Source: Ignavibacteria bacterium (lineage in GTDB: Bacteria > Bacteroidota > Ignavibacteria > Ignavibacteriales > Ignavibacteriaceae). Taken from it: DNA of 12,351 nucleotides. The stretch is taken from NCBI GenBank assembly GCA_030648225.1, contig JAUSIA010000434.1, positions 1-12,351 of the forward strand, given 5' to 3'. The notes beneath the pieces were generated by a model that saw only the letters and a program-made list of their open reading frames with translations, was not told the DNA's origin and did not search any database. Below, in pieces: positions 1 to 8,450 of the stretch. A program made the translations under genes and the position numbers. The stretch's first letter is position 1. Every line of letters starts with the position of its first letter.

Positions 1-997
1 TCATTCTTACAATTGATTTTAATTTTTCCTCGCCAAATTCCTGTTTATAAAAATTTCTTGCTTCTATAACTCCATCAGTATAAAAAACTAAAATGTCATC
101 TTCTTCAGGTTTAATGCAGACTTCTTCAAGAGTTTTTTCAAACAAACCATTGTCTGCAATTCCGATTCCCATTCCTTTTGGAGTTACATTTATAAAACTA
201 TCTTCATTACTTTTATAGTAAAGAAGGGGGAGATGACCTGCACGTGAAAGCAAAACAGAACCATCCGGATTAATTGATGAGATACAAACTGTAAAGAAGG
301 AACCTTTCGGTAATACCCTTCTCAGGTTTCTATTCATTGAAGAGAGAACTTCTTTTGGAGTATTATGGTTATAAACAGAATTGCGGAGGATTGACTGAAC
401 CTGCACCATATGAAGTGCTGCAGCCATTCCTTTACCTGAAACATCGCCGACAATTACAAAAAATTTTTCGGGTGCTTCATTGCCAACGAGATCCCGACTT
501 ATAGGGGCATACTTAATAAAATCATAATAATCGCCGCCAACTTCTTTTGCATTTTCGGTAAAACAGCTTATCTCATAAAAATTATTTTGCGGTGCTTCAT
601 TTGGCATTAAGGAACGCTGAATCTCTCTTGCTACAGCAAGTTCATCTTTTGCGGTAAGTTTGTCTGCAAGTTCGAAGGCTATCAATAAGCAAAGAAGAAT
701 AAAAGCAACTGCAGCCCACTGCCAGTTATTAACAATATACGATTGAATAAATATCAAAATGGAAATCGAAAATATTATTCTCCTGATCGGTGTAAGCTGT
801 TCAAGAAATTCAATAAAAAGGTTCCTGATAAAAAGAAGTGTTTCATAAAACTTATTCTTTGCTTTTTCAGGCTTCTGCATCTTTCTTACATAAAAATCAT
901 AAAGCTCAGGGACATCCTGCTTTACAAGCTTCTCAATATCCCTCATAGTTAAATCGCTTCTATAAAAATTGTAAAGTTTTTTTATTCGGGTTTTCAT
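1..997 (-). CDS. SpoIIE/PP2C-family serine/threonine phosphatase, membrane-anchored (3' end cut by window edge)
   Basis: The frame is open from an ATG at 997 to the window edge (332 codons), so only the last part of the catalytic domain is missing. Residues 1-70 are charged and mostly helical. Two hydrophobic segments follow (about 72-89 and 93-112), separated by NNWQW, which suggests a membrane hairpin. A short linker leads to the PPM/SpoIIE core, with AREIQRSLMP (123-132), EVGGDYYDF (152-160), GDVSGKGMAAAL (184-195), SRAGHLPLLYY (251-261) and VFYTDGVIEA (304-313). Asp156, Asp185 and Asp308 are the expected metal ligands. Enzymes of this family dephosphorylate Ser/Thr, often on anti-sigma-factor antagonists. 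No sensor domain, kinase or anti-sigma partner is visible here, so the target is unknown. The ATG overlaps the aminotransferase stop as ATGA, which supports this start and suggests translational coupling. Family assignment is firm; the role is open. Confidence 0.9.
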   Translation of the reverse strand, partial: MKTRIKKLYNFYRSDLTMRDIEKLVKQDVPELYDFYVRKMQKPEKAKNKFYETLLFIRNLFIEFLEQLTPIRRIIFSISILIFIQSYIVNNWQWAAVAFILLCLLIAFELADKLTAKDELAVAREIQRSLMPNEAPQNNFYEISCFTENAKEVGGDYYDFIKYAPISRDLVGNEAPEKFFVIVGDVSGKGMAAALHMVQVQSILRNSVYNHNTPKEVLSSMNRNLRRVLPKGSFFTVCISSINPDGSVLLSRAGHLPLLYYKSNEDSFINVTPKGMGIGIADNGLFEKTLEEVCIKPEEDDILVFYTDGVIEARNFYKQEFGEEKLKSIVRM

Positions 998-2121
998 TTA
1001 GCTATAGTATTTTTTTCAGATAATATTTGAGAAGCTTTCTTCAGCCTGTTCATTCCTTCATAAAGAACTTCATCTCTTTTTGCAAAACAGATTCTTATTA
1101 CTTTTTCATTATAAGGATTTGAATAGAAAGGGGAGAGAGGAATAACTGCAATTCCAAATTCTTTAGTAAGGCGTTCTGCAAAATCCATATCATTCATTTC
1201 AGAAATTTTACTGTAATCCAGAAGTTGGAAGTATGTTCCCTTTGCAGGATTAAAATTGTAGAATAAGTCTTTCAACAAACTTGTAACCAAATCTCTTTTC
1301 TTTTCATAAAAATTATTAAGACTTAAATAGTGCTCTTCATTATCAAGAAAATCTGCATAAGCATATTGAACAGGAGTATTAACTGAGAATACAACAAACT
1401 GATGAATCTTTCTGAATTCCTTTGTAAGATTTTCAGGAGCTGCACAGTAACCTAATTTCCATCCAGTTGTATGATATGTTTTTCCGAATGAAAAAATTAT
1501 GAACGATCTTCCAGCCAATTCTTCCGAAACAGAAAGACTAAAATGTTTTTCTCCATCAAAGATAATGTGCTCATAAACTTCATCGCTGATGATTAAAATA
1601 CCTGTATTTCTGGTTAATTCCTCCAGAATTTTTATATCTGTTTCGGTTATTACACTGCCGGTCGGATTATGTGGTGAATTAAGGATTATCATTTTTGTTT
1701 TATCTGAGATATTATCTTTAACCCTATCCCAATCAATTTTGTAGCTTCCTTTGATAAGTGGAACAAAAACCGGAACTCCACCATTAATCAAAACAGAAGG
1801 TGCATAAGAATCATAAGCAGGTTCAAGTAAAATAACTTCATCCTCTTTTTCTATTGAAGCAGTAATTGCTGTAAAGATTGCCTGCGTAGCTCCTGCTGTG
1901 ATCGTAATTTCAGTTTCAGAATTATAATCTCGTCCATAAAGTTTTTTAATTTTTTTAGAAAGCTGCTCTCTTAATTTTGGAACACCCGGCATTGCTGCAT
2001 ATTGATTAAAACCTTTTGCCTGGTATTCTTCAACGAGTTTAAGAAGCTGGTCGGGACAATTAAAATCCGGAAAGCCTTGGGAGAGGTTAATGGCATTATA
2101 ATCAAGTGCCATCTTAGACAT
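994..2121 (-). CDS. Class I/II pyridoxal-phosphate aminotransferase (methionine/kynurenine-type, YbdL-like)
   Basis: This is a fold-type I PLP aminotransferase, 375 residues from the ATG at 2121. Visible motifs are INLSQGFPDF (11-20), TAGATQAIF (75-83, cofactor phosphate contact), NSPHNPTG (148-155), SDEVYEH (179-185), SFGKTYHTTGWKLGY (211-225, Schiff-base Lys214) and VIRICFAK (341-348, substrate-carboxylate Arg343). The QGFPDF block and overall pattern resemble the YbdL/kynurenine aminotransferase subgroup, which transfers amino groups from methionine, glutamine or aromatic amino acids; the actual substrate cannot be read from sequence. The conserved frame continues upstream of this ATG to about 2166 and encodes SKLPKIGSSIFAV, which matches the usual family N-terminus. 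No ATG, GTG or TTG is available there, so the true start may be ATT (2166), ATC or CTG, or the gene may have lost its start. The stop overlaps the downstream phosphatase ATG. Confidence 0.92.
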   Translation of the reverse strand: MSKMALDYNAINLSQGFPDFNCPDQLLKLVEEYQAKGFNQYAAMPGVPKLREQLSKKIKKLYGRDYNSETEITITAGATQAIFTAITASIEKEDEVILLEPAYDSYAPSVLINGGVPVFVPLIKGSYKIDWDRVKDNISDKTKMIILNSPHNPTGSVITETDIKILEELTRNTGILIISDEVYEHIIFDGEKHFSLSVSEELAGRSFIIFSFGKTYHTTGWKLGYCAAPENLTKEFRKIHQFVVFSVNTPVQYAYADFLDNEEHYLSLNNFYEKKRDLVTSLLKDLFYNFNPAKGTYFQLLDYSKISEMNDMDFAERLTKEFGIAVIPLSPFYSNPYNEKVIRICFAKRDEVLYEGMNRLKKASQILSEKNTIAK

Positions 2122-2193
2122 GACAGCAAAAATGCTTGAACCGATTTTCGGCAGTTTGGAGTTAATAAATGATTTTTTGATACCACCAAATTA

Positions 2194-2539
2194 AGAAAAA
2201 ATCCCTTAGATGTTTGATGTGATGCTATGTCTATTGTCTAATTGTTAAATAGTTAAATTGCTGTTGAACAAATTTCTCTTAAAACAATTTTCCTCTTTAG
2301 ATGTTATCCCTCTGGGATTCTGAATTCCAAATCCCGATAGGGATGAAATATTATAGCAAATTGTTTCACCATACAATTAAAATCCCTTTAGGGATGATAT
2401 ATTGATTTTAATTTAGAAAACAAACAATATAATTTTAAGAAAAACTTTTAATAAAGTAAGTTTTTTAGTTTGTTACGTAAAACAAGAAAGTAGAAAATTA
2501 GTTGCTGTCTATATAACTCAGCGGGACATTGACAATTTG
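2194..2539. other. Intergenic spacer between aminotransferase and Sel1 gene
   Basis: I see no convincing gene in this AT-rich spacer. Its only structured part is the set of three ATCCC/GGGAT palindromes listed separately. Upstream of the aminotransferase on the minus strand there is a TTAATTTG (2194-2187), which resembles the -7 box of Bacteroidota promoters (TAnnTTTG). No matching TTTG box lies at the right distance, so I do not call a promoter. The 130 bases after the Sel1 gene stop hold no hairpin followed by a T-run. Confidence 0.6.
2306..2400. repeat. Cluster of three short REP-like palindromes (ATCCC-n-GGGAT)
   Basis: Three imperfect copies of a small hairpin follow one another: ATCCC-TCT-GGGAT at 2306-2318, ATCCC-GATA-GGGAT at 2331-2344 and ATCCC-TTTA-GGGAT at 2381-2394. 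Copies two and three share a longer context, with A-rich bases before the stem and a GAAATATT or GATATATT tail after it, so they look like dispersed members of one family rather than chance palindromes. Repeats of this kind occur between genes in many Bacteroidota and are often linked with REP-associated Y1 transposases; that link is general knowledge, as no transposase is present here. On the minus strand the third copy is followed by TTTTAATT and could act as a weak terminator for the Sel1 gene. Confidence 0.7.
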
Positions 2540-4108
2540 TTAATAAACCCTGAACTCAGAATCAGGCGGACGGATTTCATCATAAATTCTTTTTAGTTCC
2601 GCATAAGCAAAGCGGTTTCCCCTTTGAGCAGCATACCTGTAATATTTTACAGCTTCAGATTTACTTTTTTCCAGCCCAACACCATTTTCATAAGCATAAC
2701 CTAATGCAACTTGCGCAAGCACAGAGCCATTTTCAGCAGTTTCTATAAGAATCTTTATTGATCCGGAAATATCATCAGATTTTATTTCACCAAAAATAAT
2801 TCCTGTTGCAATTCTTGTTTTTGCTTCGAGGTTATTTAATCTTTCAGCAAACTGCCAGAGTTCCATGGCTTTCTGCTTATCTTCAGTTAAAATATTTCCT
2901 GTATAATAATTTAAACCAAGCTCATTCAGTGCGGGTAAATAACCTTTAGAAGATGACTCAACTAAAAGATTAAGTGCATCTGATTCAGCTATCCTAACAT
3001 CAAAACCCAGAATTGTAATTCCATACCAAACAAACATAGCTTCCGGTTCTTCTTTCCCCGAAAGGTCCTGAACCTGCATAATGAACTTATTATCTTTGCA
3101 AAGATCATAAAGAAGTTTACCGGCTGTCGGAGAATCAAATCTTACCGCTCTTATATAATAAGATGCAGCAGTTACATCATTTTTTTTTGGGAATCCATCC
3201 CTTTGGGAAAAATGAACTTTTTTTTCATACATCCTTCCGAGAATTGTTAGAGCCTCGGGACTTCCGTTATCTGCAAGTTTGAGAAGATGAGGAATCAAAT
3301 TCGTATCAATTTCATTAAGATATTCTGCATCTTTTAACAAAGAGTCTGCAGCAATTTCATTTCCCGGATTTGAAAGATCTTCAATTAGCATTTTATCTTT
3401 AACTTCTTTAATTGTATCTAAGACAGCATCAAAATCAATAAAGACAAGACCAAGAGTTGAGACCAAGGAATTTTCTTCATCCGAACTCTTTAAATCTTTA
3501 TCAGGTTTTATAAAAGATGTATCAAGCTGATCGGCAGGAATTTTATCTAAGAATTCTGTAAGTGATTCTTCTGCAGGTTTGTAATTTTTATCTGCTGCTT
3601 TTTTAACCCACGTATAAGCTAAAGACCAATCTCTTTTTACAATAAGATTATCGGTATAAAACATACCAACAATATGCTGAGCCTGAGCCATCCCTGATTC
3701 CGCAGCATTCAGAAAACTTTTAAAAGCCTCAAAAGGATTCCAGGGAACTCCCCATCCGTTTAGCTGAAGAATTCCATAATTAAAAATTGCAGAGGTAAGA
3801 TTCTGATCTGCTGCTTTTTTAATCCAAATCGCTCCTTGTAAAGTATCTGCAATTACACCATCACCGAGTAAATATCTTAATCCAAGTTCATGCTGAGCAA
3901 AAGCATTTCCGGCATTTGCTTCTCTAATTAAATTGAATTGCTGCCATATTCTGTAGGCAAGATCAGGCTGATAAAAAGGCATAGGTTTTTTATTTGGCTT
4001 TGTGCTTTTATAAGCTAAGCTGGTAGTTGTATCCTGTGCAAAGGAATTAATAGAAAAAATTAATCCGGCAAAAATCAATATTAAGATTTTAATTCTTGTT
4101 AATTTCAT
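2540..4108 (-). CDS. Secreted Sel1-like (TPR-type) repeat protein
   Basis: A 522-residue protein from the ATG at 4108. Its N-terminus is a clear Sec signal: MKLTRIK, a hydrophobic core (ILILIFAGLIFSI), then NSFAQ, with cleavage likely after SFA. Sel1/TPR-like helical repeats of about 36 residues follow. The best examples (numbered from the ATG) are near 70-104 (AQHELGLRYLLGDGV then WIKKAAD), 105-140 (NYGILQLNGWGV), 141-176 (AQHIVGMFY then WVKKAADKN), 278-320 (ALTILGRMYEKK), 393-425 (ALNELGLNYYTGN) and 464-500 (AQVALGYAYENGVG then YYRYAAQRGN). A less regular acidic stretch separates the two repeat groups. Sel1 repeats usually serve as protein-binding scaffolds; no enzymatic motif is visible. 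A TTG at 4120 would add four residues, but the ATG fits the signal peptide better. The gene lies downstream of the barrel protein in the same direction, so a joint periplasmic or envelope role is plausible but unproven. Confidence 0.85.
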   Translation of the reverse strand: MKLTRIKILILIFAGLIFSINSFAQDTTTSLAYKSTKPNKKPMPFYQPDLAYRIWQQFNLIREANAGNAFAQHELGLRYLLGDGVIADTLQGAIWIKKAADQNLTSAIFNYGILQLNGWGVPWNPFEAFKSFLNAAESGMAQAQHIVGMFYTDNLIVKRDWSLAYTWVKKAADKNYKPAEESLTEFLDKIPADQLDTSFIKPDKDLKSSDEENSLVSTLGLVFIDFDAVLDTIKEVKDKMLIEDLSNPGNEIAADSLLKDAEYLNEIDTNLIPHLLKLADNGSPEALTILGRMYEKKVHFSQRDGFPKKNDVTAASYYIRAVRFDSPTAGKLLYDLCKDNKFIMQVQDLSGKEEPEAMFVWYGITILGFDVRIAESDALNLLVESSSKGYLPALNELGLNYYTGNILTEDKQKAMELWQFAERLNNLEAKTRIATGIIFGEIKSDDISGSIKILIETAENGSVLAQVALGYAYENGVGLEKSKSEAVKYYRYAAQRGNRFAYAELKRIYDEIRPPDSEFRVY

Positions 4109-4136
4109 TTCTTTATTCAAAAATAAATAAAAATCA

Positions 4137-4200
4137 TCTCTGTGCCTTTGTATCTCCGTGGTAATAACTTTTTAACCACAGAGACACAGAGACACAGAGA
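4137..4200. repeat. GTG-rich imperfect inverted repeat (long hairpin), copy 1
   Basis: The left arm at 4137-4162 and the right arm at 4175-4200 pair at 22 of 26 positions around a 12-base A/T-rich loop. Each arm has a period of about 8 bases; the right arm is nearly (ACACAGAG)3. One base separates it from the TGA stop of the barrel gene, so any read-through transcript into the Sel1 gene carries this hairpin right after the stop codon. Similar CTCTGTGTCTCTGTGGT-like palindromes are known as dispersed intergenic repeats in many bacteria. A second, diverged member lies at 5995-6059 on the other side of the barrel gene. There is no T-run, so it is unlikely to be a classic terminator on its own. 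Confidence 0.8.
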
Positions 4201-4201
4201 A

Positions 4202-5902
4202 TCAAAAAGGTTCTACAAATGGTTTGGAATATCCAATCTCTCTTATTCCTATTGCAAAATTTGTTGATAATAAAACTGAAAATCCGGCACTTTTGTTTTG
4301 CGGATGATATGGATTAAAAATAAACACAAGTTCAAAAGCTGCATTAATTATTGATTCATTCTTAACTCTTAATCCTGCACCATAAGCCTGGTAAAACCTG
4401 CTGCTGAAAAAACTTCTATCGGCATCTGCAATCAAACCGAAATCTACAAAAGCAATTCCTCCGATTACAAAACCAAGCAAGGTGTAAGGACTGAATATTC
4501 TTGCTTCAGTATTAATCACCATTTTTTTTGTTCCTTCAGGAATTTCCCTATCAATTCCGCGCAATCCTGTTCTTGAATAGAGATAAGTTTTTTCTCCTGA
4601 AATTCTGTTATAACCTAACAGAAGATCATAGCGTGCAAAGAGCCTGTATGTCCATATCTTCCACCTGTAAAGATAAGAATGATAAAGCAGGTTGAGATTA
4701 AAAGTATTCTGTTCCCAGCTATTGTTTTTGAAAGTTCCAAATCCCAACCTTCCTGAAAAGTATCCATACTCATCAAACCAATCCGAGTAAATAGTTTCCA
4801 AACCTATATACCATCTGTTGCTTAATTCTCTTTTCTCAGGCCCTGTGGAAAGACTGACTGAACCGCCGACAGGAATATCTTCTGTAATTCCAAAGTCCTC
4901 GACAAACCTGTCTTTGTAATAGCTTCTTGAAATCACTCCGGCTCCGAAAAGAAGAAGAGTGCTGTTTTCAAAAATTCTATACTGAAAAGGATCAAAAGGT
5001 CTTTCAGTATGATTAAGAGAAAAAACTCTGACTGAAGTTATTAAGTTAGAGTTCCTTTTAAATAAATCATTTTCAATGTTAAGCGGGAAAGCTTTACCAA
5101 CCCATAAGTCCTGGCTTTTTCTACTTAATGATCTCGAAACAATCGTATTACTTGTATCGCGAATTTCAATTGTATTCTGTTCCCATTTTAACTCTATTCC
5201 ACCGATCCATTCTTTTGTATAAGTTATAAATGGTCGTGTAAGACTTAAACTTTTAACAGAGAATTTTTTATTTCCTTCTATCTTCAAACCCGCGTCAATG
5301 TAAGAACCTTTAAAATTTGGTGCAGTATATCTGAACCTTCCACCCCAGCCAACAGATGGATCATTATTGTAAGTTACAACAGCATCTGCACTGTGTCCGA
5401 GGCCAATGAGGTTATTATCCTTTAATCCAAAATATCCTGATTCATGTCCCGGATCATATTTTGCGAGATAAGTTAAAGTCCATCTGTCTTTAGTAATTAC
5501 TTCAACATCAACCTCATCACGTGAAGATTGAATCGGGTAAACATTTATTCTTACTTCCAAAAAAAGATTTGTGCTTCTTAGGAGCCTTTCACTCTCATAG
5601 AGATTTCTGAAATCAACTTTATCTCCTTTTTCAAAAAGTAATTTCTCTCTTACAACCCAATCTCTTGTTTTGTAATGGAGGGAGTTGGTAAAATTTTTGA
5701 ACCAGCTTGTATCGGCATAATTTTTCTTTTCATCAAATGATTCTGCAACGTTCAGATTTTTAATAATAATATTCCTGATAATCTTTCCTTCAAGATTTTT
5801 ATTCCATTGTTCTTCTGATAAATCCTGAGCAAAAGAGGAAAGGGAATAAAGGTTAACCAGTAAAATCAGTAAACAGAATATTTTTTTCAGAATCTTAGAC
5901 AA
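4202..5902 (-). CDS. Outer-membrane beta-barrel protein with one N-terminal POTRA-like domain (BamA/TamA-like)
   Basis: A 566-residue protein. Residues 1-26 form a Sec signal (KILKKIF, then a Leu-rich core, then SSFAQ). Residues 40-140 look like one POTRA domain: IIRNIIIKNL, a loop with WFKNFTNSLHYKTR, REKLLFEKGD, ESERLLRSTNLF, then VEVITKDRWTL. The rest (about 145-566) is rich in alternating aromatic/polar strands separated by Gly/Asn/Asp turns, as in a 16-strand Omp85-type barrel. GLRGID (446-451) sits where family members carry the (V/L)RG(F/Y) loop motif, and the chain ends in Phe. Omp85 proteins insert or export proteins or lipids at the outer membrane. BamA itself has five POTRAs, so this is an accessory paralogue of unknown cargo. 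TTG at 5902 is the only usual start codon between the upstream stop (5912-5914) and the signal peptide. Confidence 0.85.
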   Translation of the reverse strand: MSKILKKIFCLLILLVNLYSLSSFAQDLSEEQWNKNLEGKIIRNIIIKNLNVAESFDEKKNYADTSWFKNFTNSLHYKTRDWVVREKLLFEKGDKVDFRNLYESERLLRSTNLFLEVRINVYPIQSSRDEVDVEVITKDRWTLTYLAKYDPGHESGYFGLKDNNLIGLGHSADAVVTYNNDPSVGWGGRFRYTAPNFKGSYIDAGLKIEGNKKFSVKSLSLTRPFITYTKEWIGGIELKWEQNTIEIRDTSNTIVSRSLSRKSQDLWVGKAFPLNIENDLFKRNSNLITSVRVFSLNHTERPFDPFQYRIFENSTLLLFGAGVISRSYYKDRFVEDFGITEDIPVGGSVSLSTGPEKRELSNRWYIGLETIYSDWFDEYGYFSGRLGFGTFKNNSWEQNTFNLNLLYHSYLYRWKIWTYRLFARYDLLLGYNRISGEKTYLYSRTGLRGIDREIPEGTKKMVINTEARIFSPYTLLGFVIGGIAFVDFGLIADADRSFFSSRFYQAYGAGLRVKNESIINAAFELVFIFNPYHPQNKSAGFSVLLSTNFAIGIREIGYSKPFVEPF

Positions 5903-5926
5903 CCTGTATGATTAAAAAGTTTAGAG

Positions 5927-5956
5927 CAAATATTTTTTTAAAAAAAGAAAATTAAA
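5927..5956 (-). promoter_or_regulatory. Weak Bacteroidota-type promoter candidate for the barrel gene
   Basis: On the minus strand AATATTTG (5934-5927) resembles the -7 box TAnnTTTG, matching five of six fixed bases. An upstream TTTA (5956-5953) lies 18 bases away, against the usual TTTG at 19-21. The TTG start codon is 24 bases downstream. The region is so AT-rich that chance is a real alternative. Confidence 0.22.
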
Positions 5957-5994
5957 GATAGGAACTAAAATCACCTCTTTAATACTTAGTGAAT

Positions 5995-6059
5995 CTTTGT
6001 GTCCTTAGTGTCTTAGTGGTAGAAACAAACCTACGCCACAAAGGCTCAAAGACACAAAG
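5995..6059. repeat. GTG-rich imperfect inverted repeat, copy 2
   Basis: The left arm CTTTGTGTCCTTAGTGTC... (5995-6020) and the right arm at 6035-6059 (GCCACAAAGGC... to ACACAAAG) form an imperfect hairpin. The inner part includes GTGGTAG facing CTACGCCAC. The left arm aligns with that of the copy at 4137-4162 with one indel and a few substitutions (both begin CTYTGTG and end GTGGT), so they belong to one family. It lies upstream of the barrel gene and outside its likely promoter, so the family brackets that gene. Partial copies of the same words flank it (ACTTAGTGAAT before, ATACAAAGATAAG after). Confidence 0.75.
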
Positions 6060-6389
6060 TAATACAAAGATAAGATGTTTGTTTAATAGAATTGTGAACC
6101 AAACATTCACAATAAGCTGCTACAAAAATTCTATCTATGGGGAAAAGAAACAAGTGAAATAATAAGCAAATGGGGAAATGATGTCTTCGCTTATAAGAAC
6201 AAAATCTTTTACGATTGAGTACATGAAGGGGTGGTGAATTAGAGATGAGAATTTAATTCAAATCTTCACAATAGAAATAATTCTTATGCCTTCAAGTTTT
6301 TTAAAGTATGGTAAATCTCCGCAGTGATACAGAATTTCTCTATTTAAGTATTCAAATTTAATTAATACTAATAGTTATCCACATAAAAA
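6060..6389. other. Spacer with two short coding-like stretches, no complete gene
   Basis: I see no full gene here. Two stop-bounded stretches read like protein but lack a start. On the plus strand, 6090-6218 encodes 42 residues including FYLWGKETSEIISKWG and ending NKIFYD before a TGA. On the minus strand, 6374-6258 encodes 38 residues including EYLNREILYHCGDLPYFKK before a TGA. They may be relics of deleted genes or chance readings in AT-rich DNA; I recognise neither. A perfect DnaA-box word TTATCCACA occurs once, at 6375-6383. Confidence 0.35.
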
Positions 6390-6407
6390 AATGGGTTTAA
6401 ACCCATT
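6390..6407. repeat. Perfect 18-base palindrome
   Basis: AATGGGTTTAAACCCATT is its own reverse complement. It is the first of three hairpin-forming units within about 100 bases and resembles the short REP-like palindromes common between genes in Bacteroidota. It is centred on GTTTAAAC, so it could also be a dimeric operator, but it lies about 200 bases from pyrG and no second copy is near. A dispersed repeat is the simpler reading. Confidence 0.55.
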
Positions 6408-6429
6408 AAGTAAGTATGTTACATTTAAT

Positions 6430-6488
6430 CCCCGACATAAATGTCGGGGCTATTTGGGAAAAGGAGATGCCGGATCGGAATCCGGTAT
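6430..6488. repeat. Pair of GC-rich hairpins (REP-like unit)
   Basis: The first hairpin, CCCCGACAT-AA-ATGTCGGGG (6430-6449), has a perfect 9-base stem with a two-base spacer. The second, at 6467-6488, has stem ATGCCGGAT / ATCCGGTAT (one G-T pair) around a CGGA loop. Seventeen bases separate them. Both are far richer in G+C than their surroundings. Hairpins of these two types recur in intergenic DNA of Bacteroidota and are probably spread by Y1-type transposases acting in trans; this is family knowledge, with no transposase in the window. Neither is followed by a T-run suited to terminating the divergent transcripts. Confidence 0.7.
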
Positions 6489-6527
6489 AACAATTCATTG
6501 GATATAGAAGATTATATTTTTTTTTAA

Positions 6528-8249
<1,722 letters not shown>

Positions 8250-8310
8250 ATCATATTTTCACTATTGTCAGAAATATTTTAGGTAAACACAATATGTTAA
8301 ACAATCCAGA

Positions 8311-8450
8311 ACTCATCCCAACCCTTCTCTTAGAAAGAGAAGGACTTATATTAAGTAATGACTTTTCATTTAACATCTTAACAGAATATAAAAAGTATAA
8401 TGCTTTACTGATAATAAGTCCCTCTCTTTTACGAGAGGGATTAGGGTGAG
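8311..8450. repeat. MITE-like element: two inverted hairpins with about 39-base terminal inverted repeats
   Basis: The left end (8311-8349, starting ACTCATCCCAACCC) and the reverse complement of the right end (starting ACTCACCCTAATCC) align over about 39 bases with few mismatches and one indel. Each end holds its own hairpin: CCTTCTCTT-AGA-AAGAGAAGG (8323-8343) and TCCCTCTC-TTTTAC-GAGAGGGA (8419-8440). An AT-rich centre of about 60 bases joins them. The words CTCACCCTAATCCCTCTC mark a very widespread bacterial intergenic repeat, whose false translation gives the familiar THPNPSRKREG peptide; that peptide can be read here on the minus strand. The layout, two REP-like hairpins in inverted orientation, is that of a REPIN or small MITE with no transposase. 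It could also block or terminate transcription from pyrG. Confidence 0.82.

Noticed and set aside
743..952. A 69-codon plus-strand frame
   Set aside because: It lies fully inside the SpoIIE phosphatase gene on the other strand, and its composition (Lys/Asn/Leu, no motif) is that of a shadow frame.
1971..2189. A minus-strand frame of 72 codons upstream of and overlapping the aminotransferase
   Set aside because: It is out of frame with the aminotransferase, lacks motifs, and the conserved N-terminal residues are in the other frame.
4175..4200. The 8-base periodic ACACAGAG tract as a simple phase-variable microsatellite
   Set aside because: It is one arm of an inverted repeat whose other arm is degenerate, and it lies outside coding sequence; the dispersed palindrome family explains it better.
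6375..6383. A perfect DnaA box TTATCCACA that might mark a replication origin
   Set aside because: It is a single copy with no cluster and no dnaA or dnaN nearby; one chance occurrence in 12 kb on either strand is not unlikely.
6390..6488. The hairpins as a CRISPR array or riboswitch
   Set aside because: The three hairpins differ from each other, there are no equal spacers, and none adjoins a start codon in a way that suggests a ligand-binding leader.
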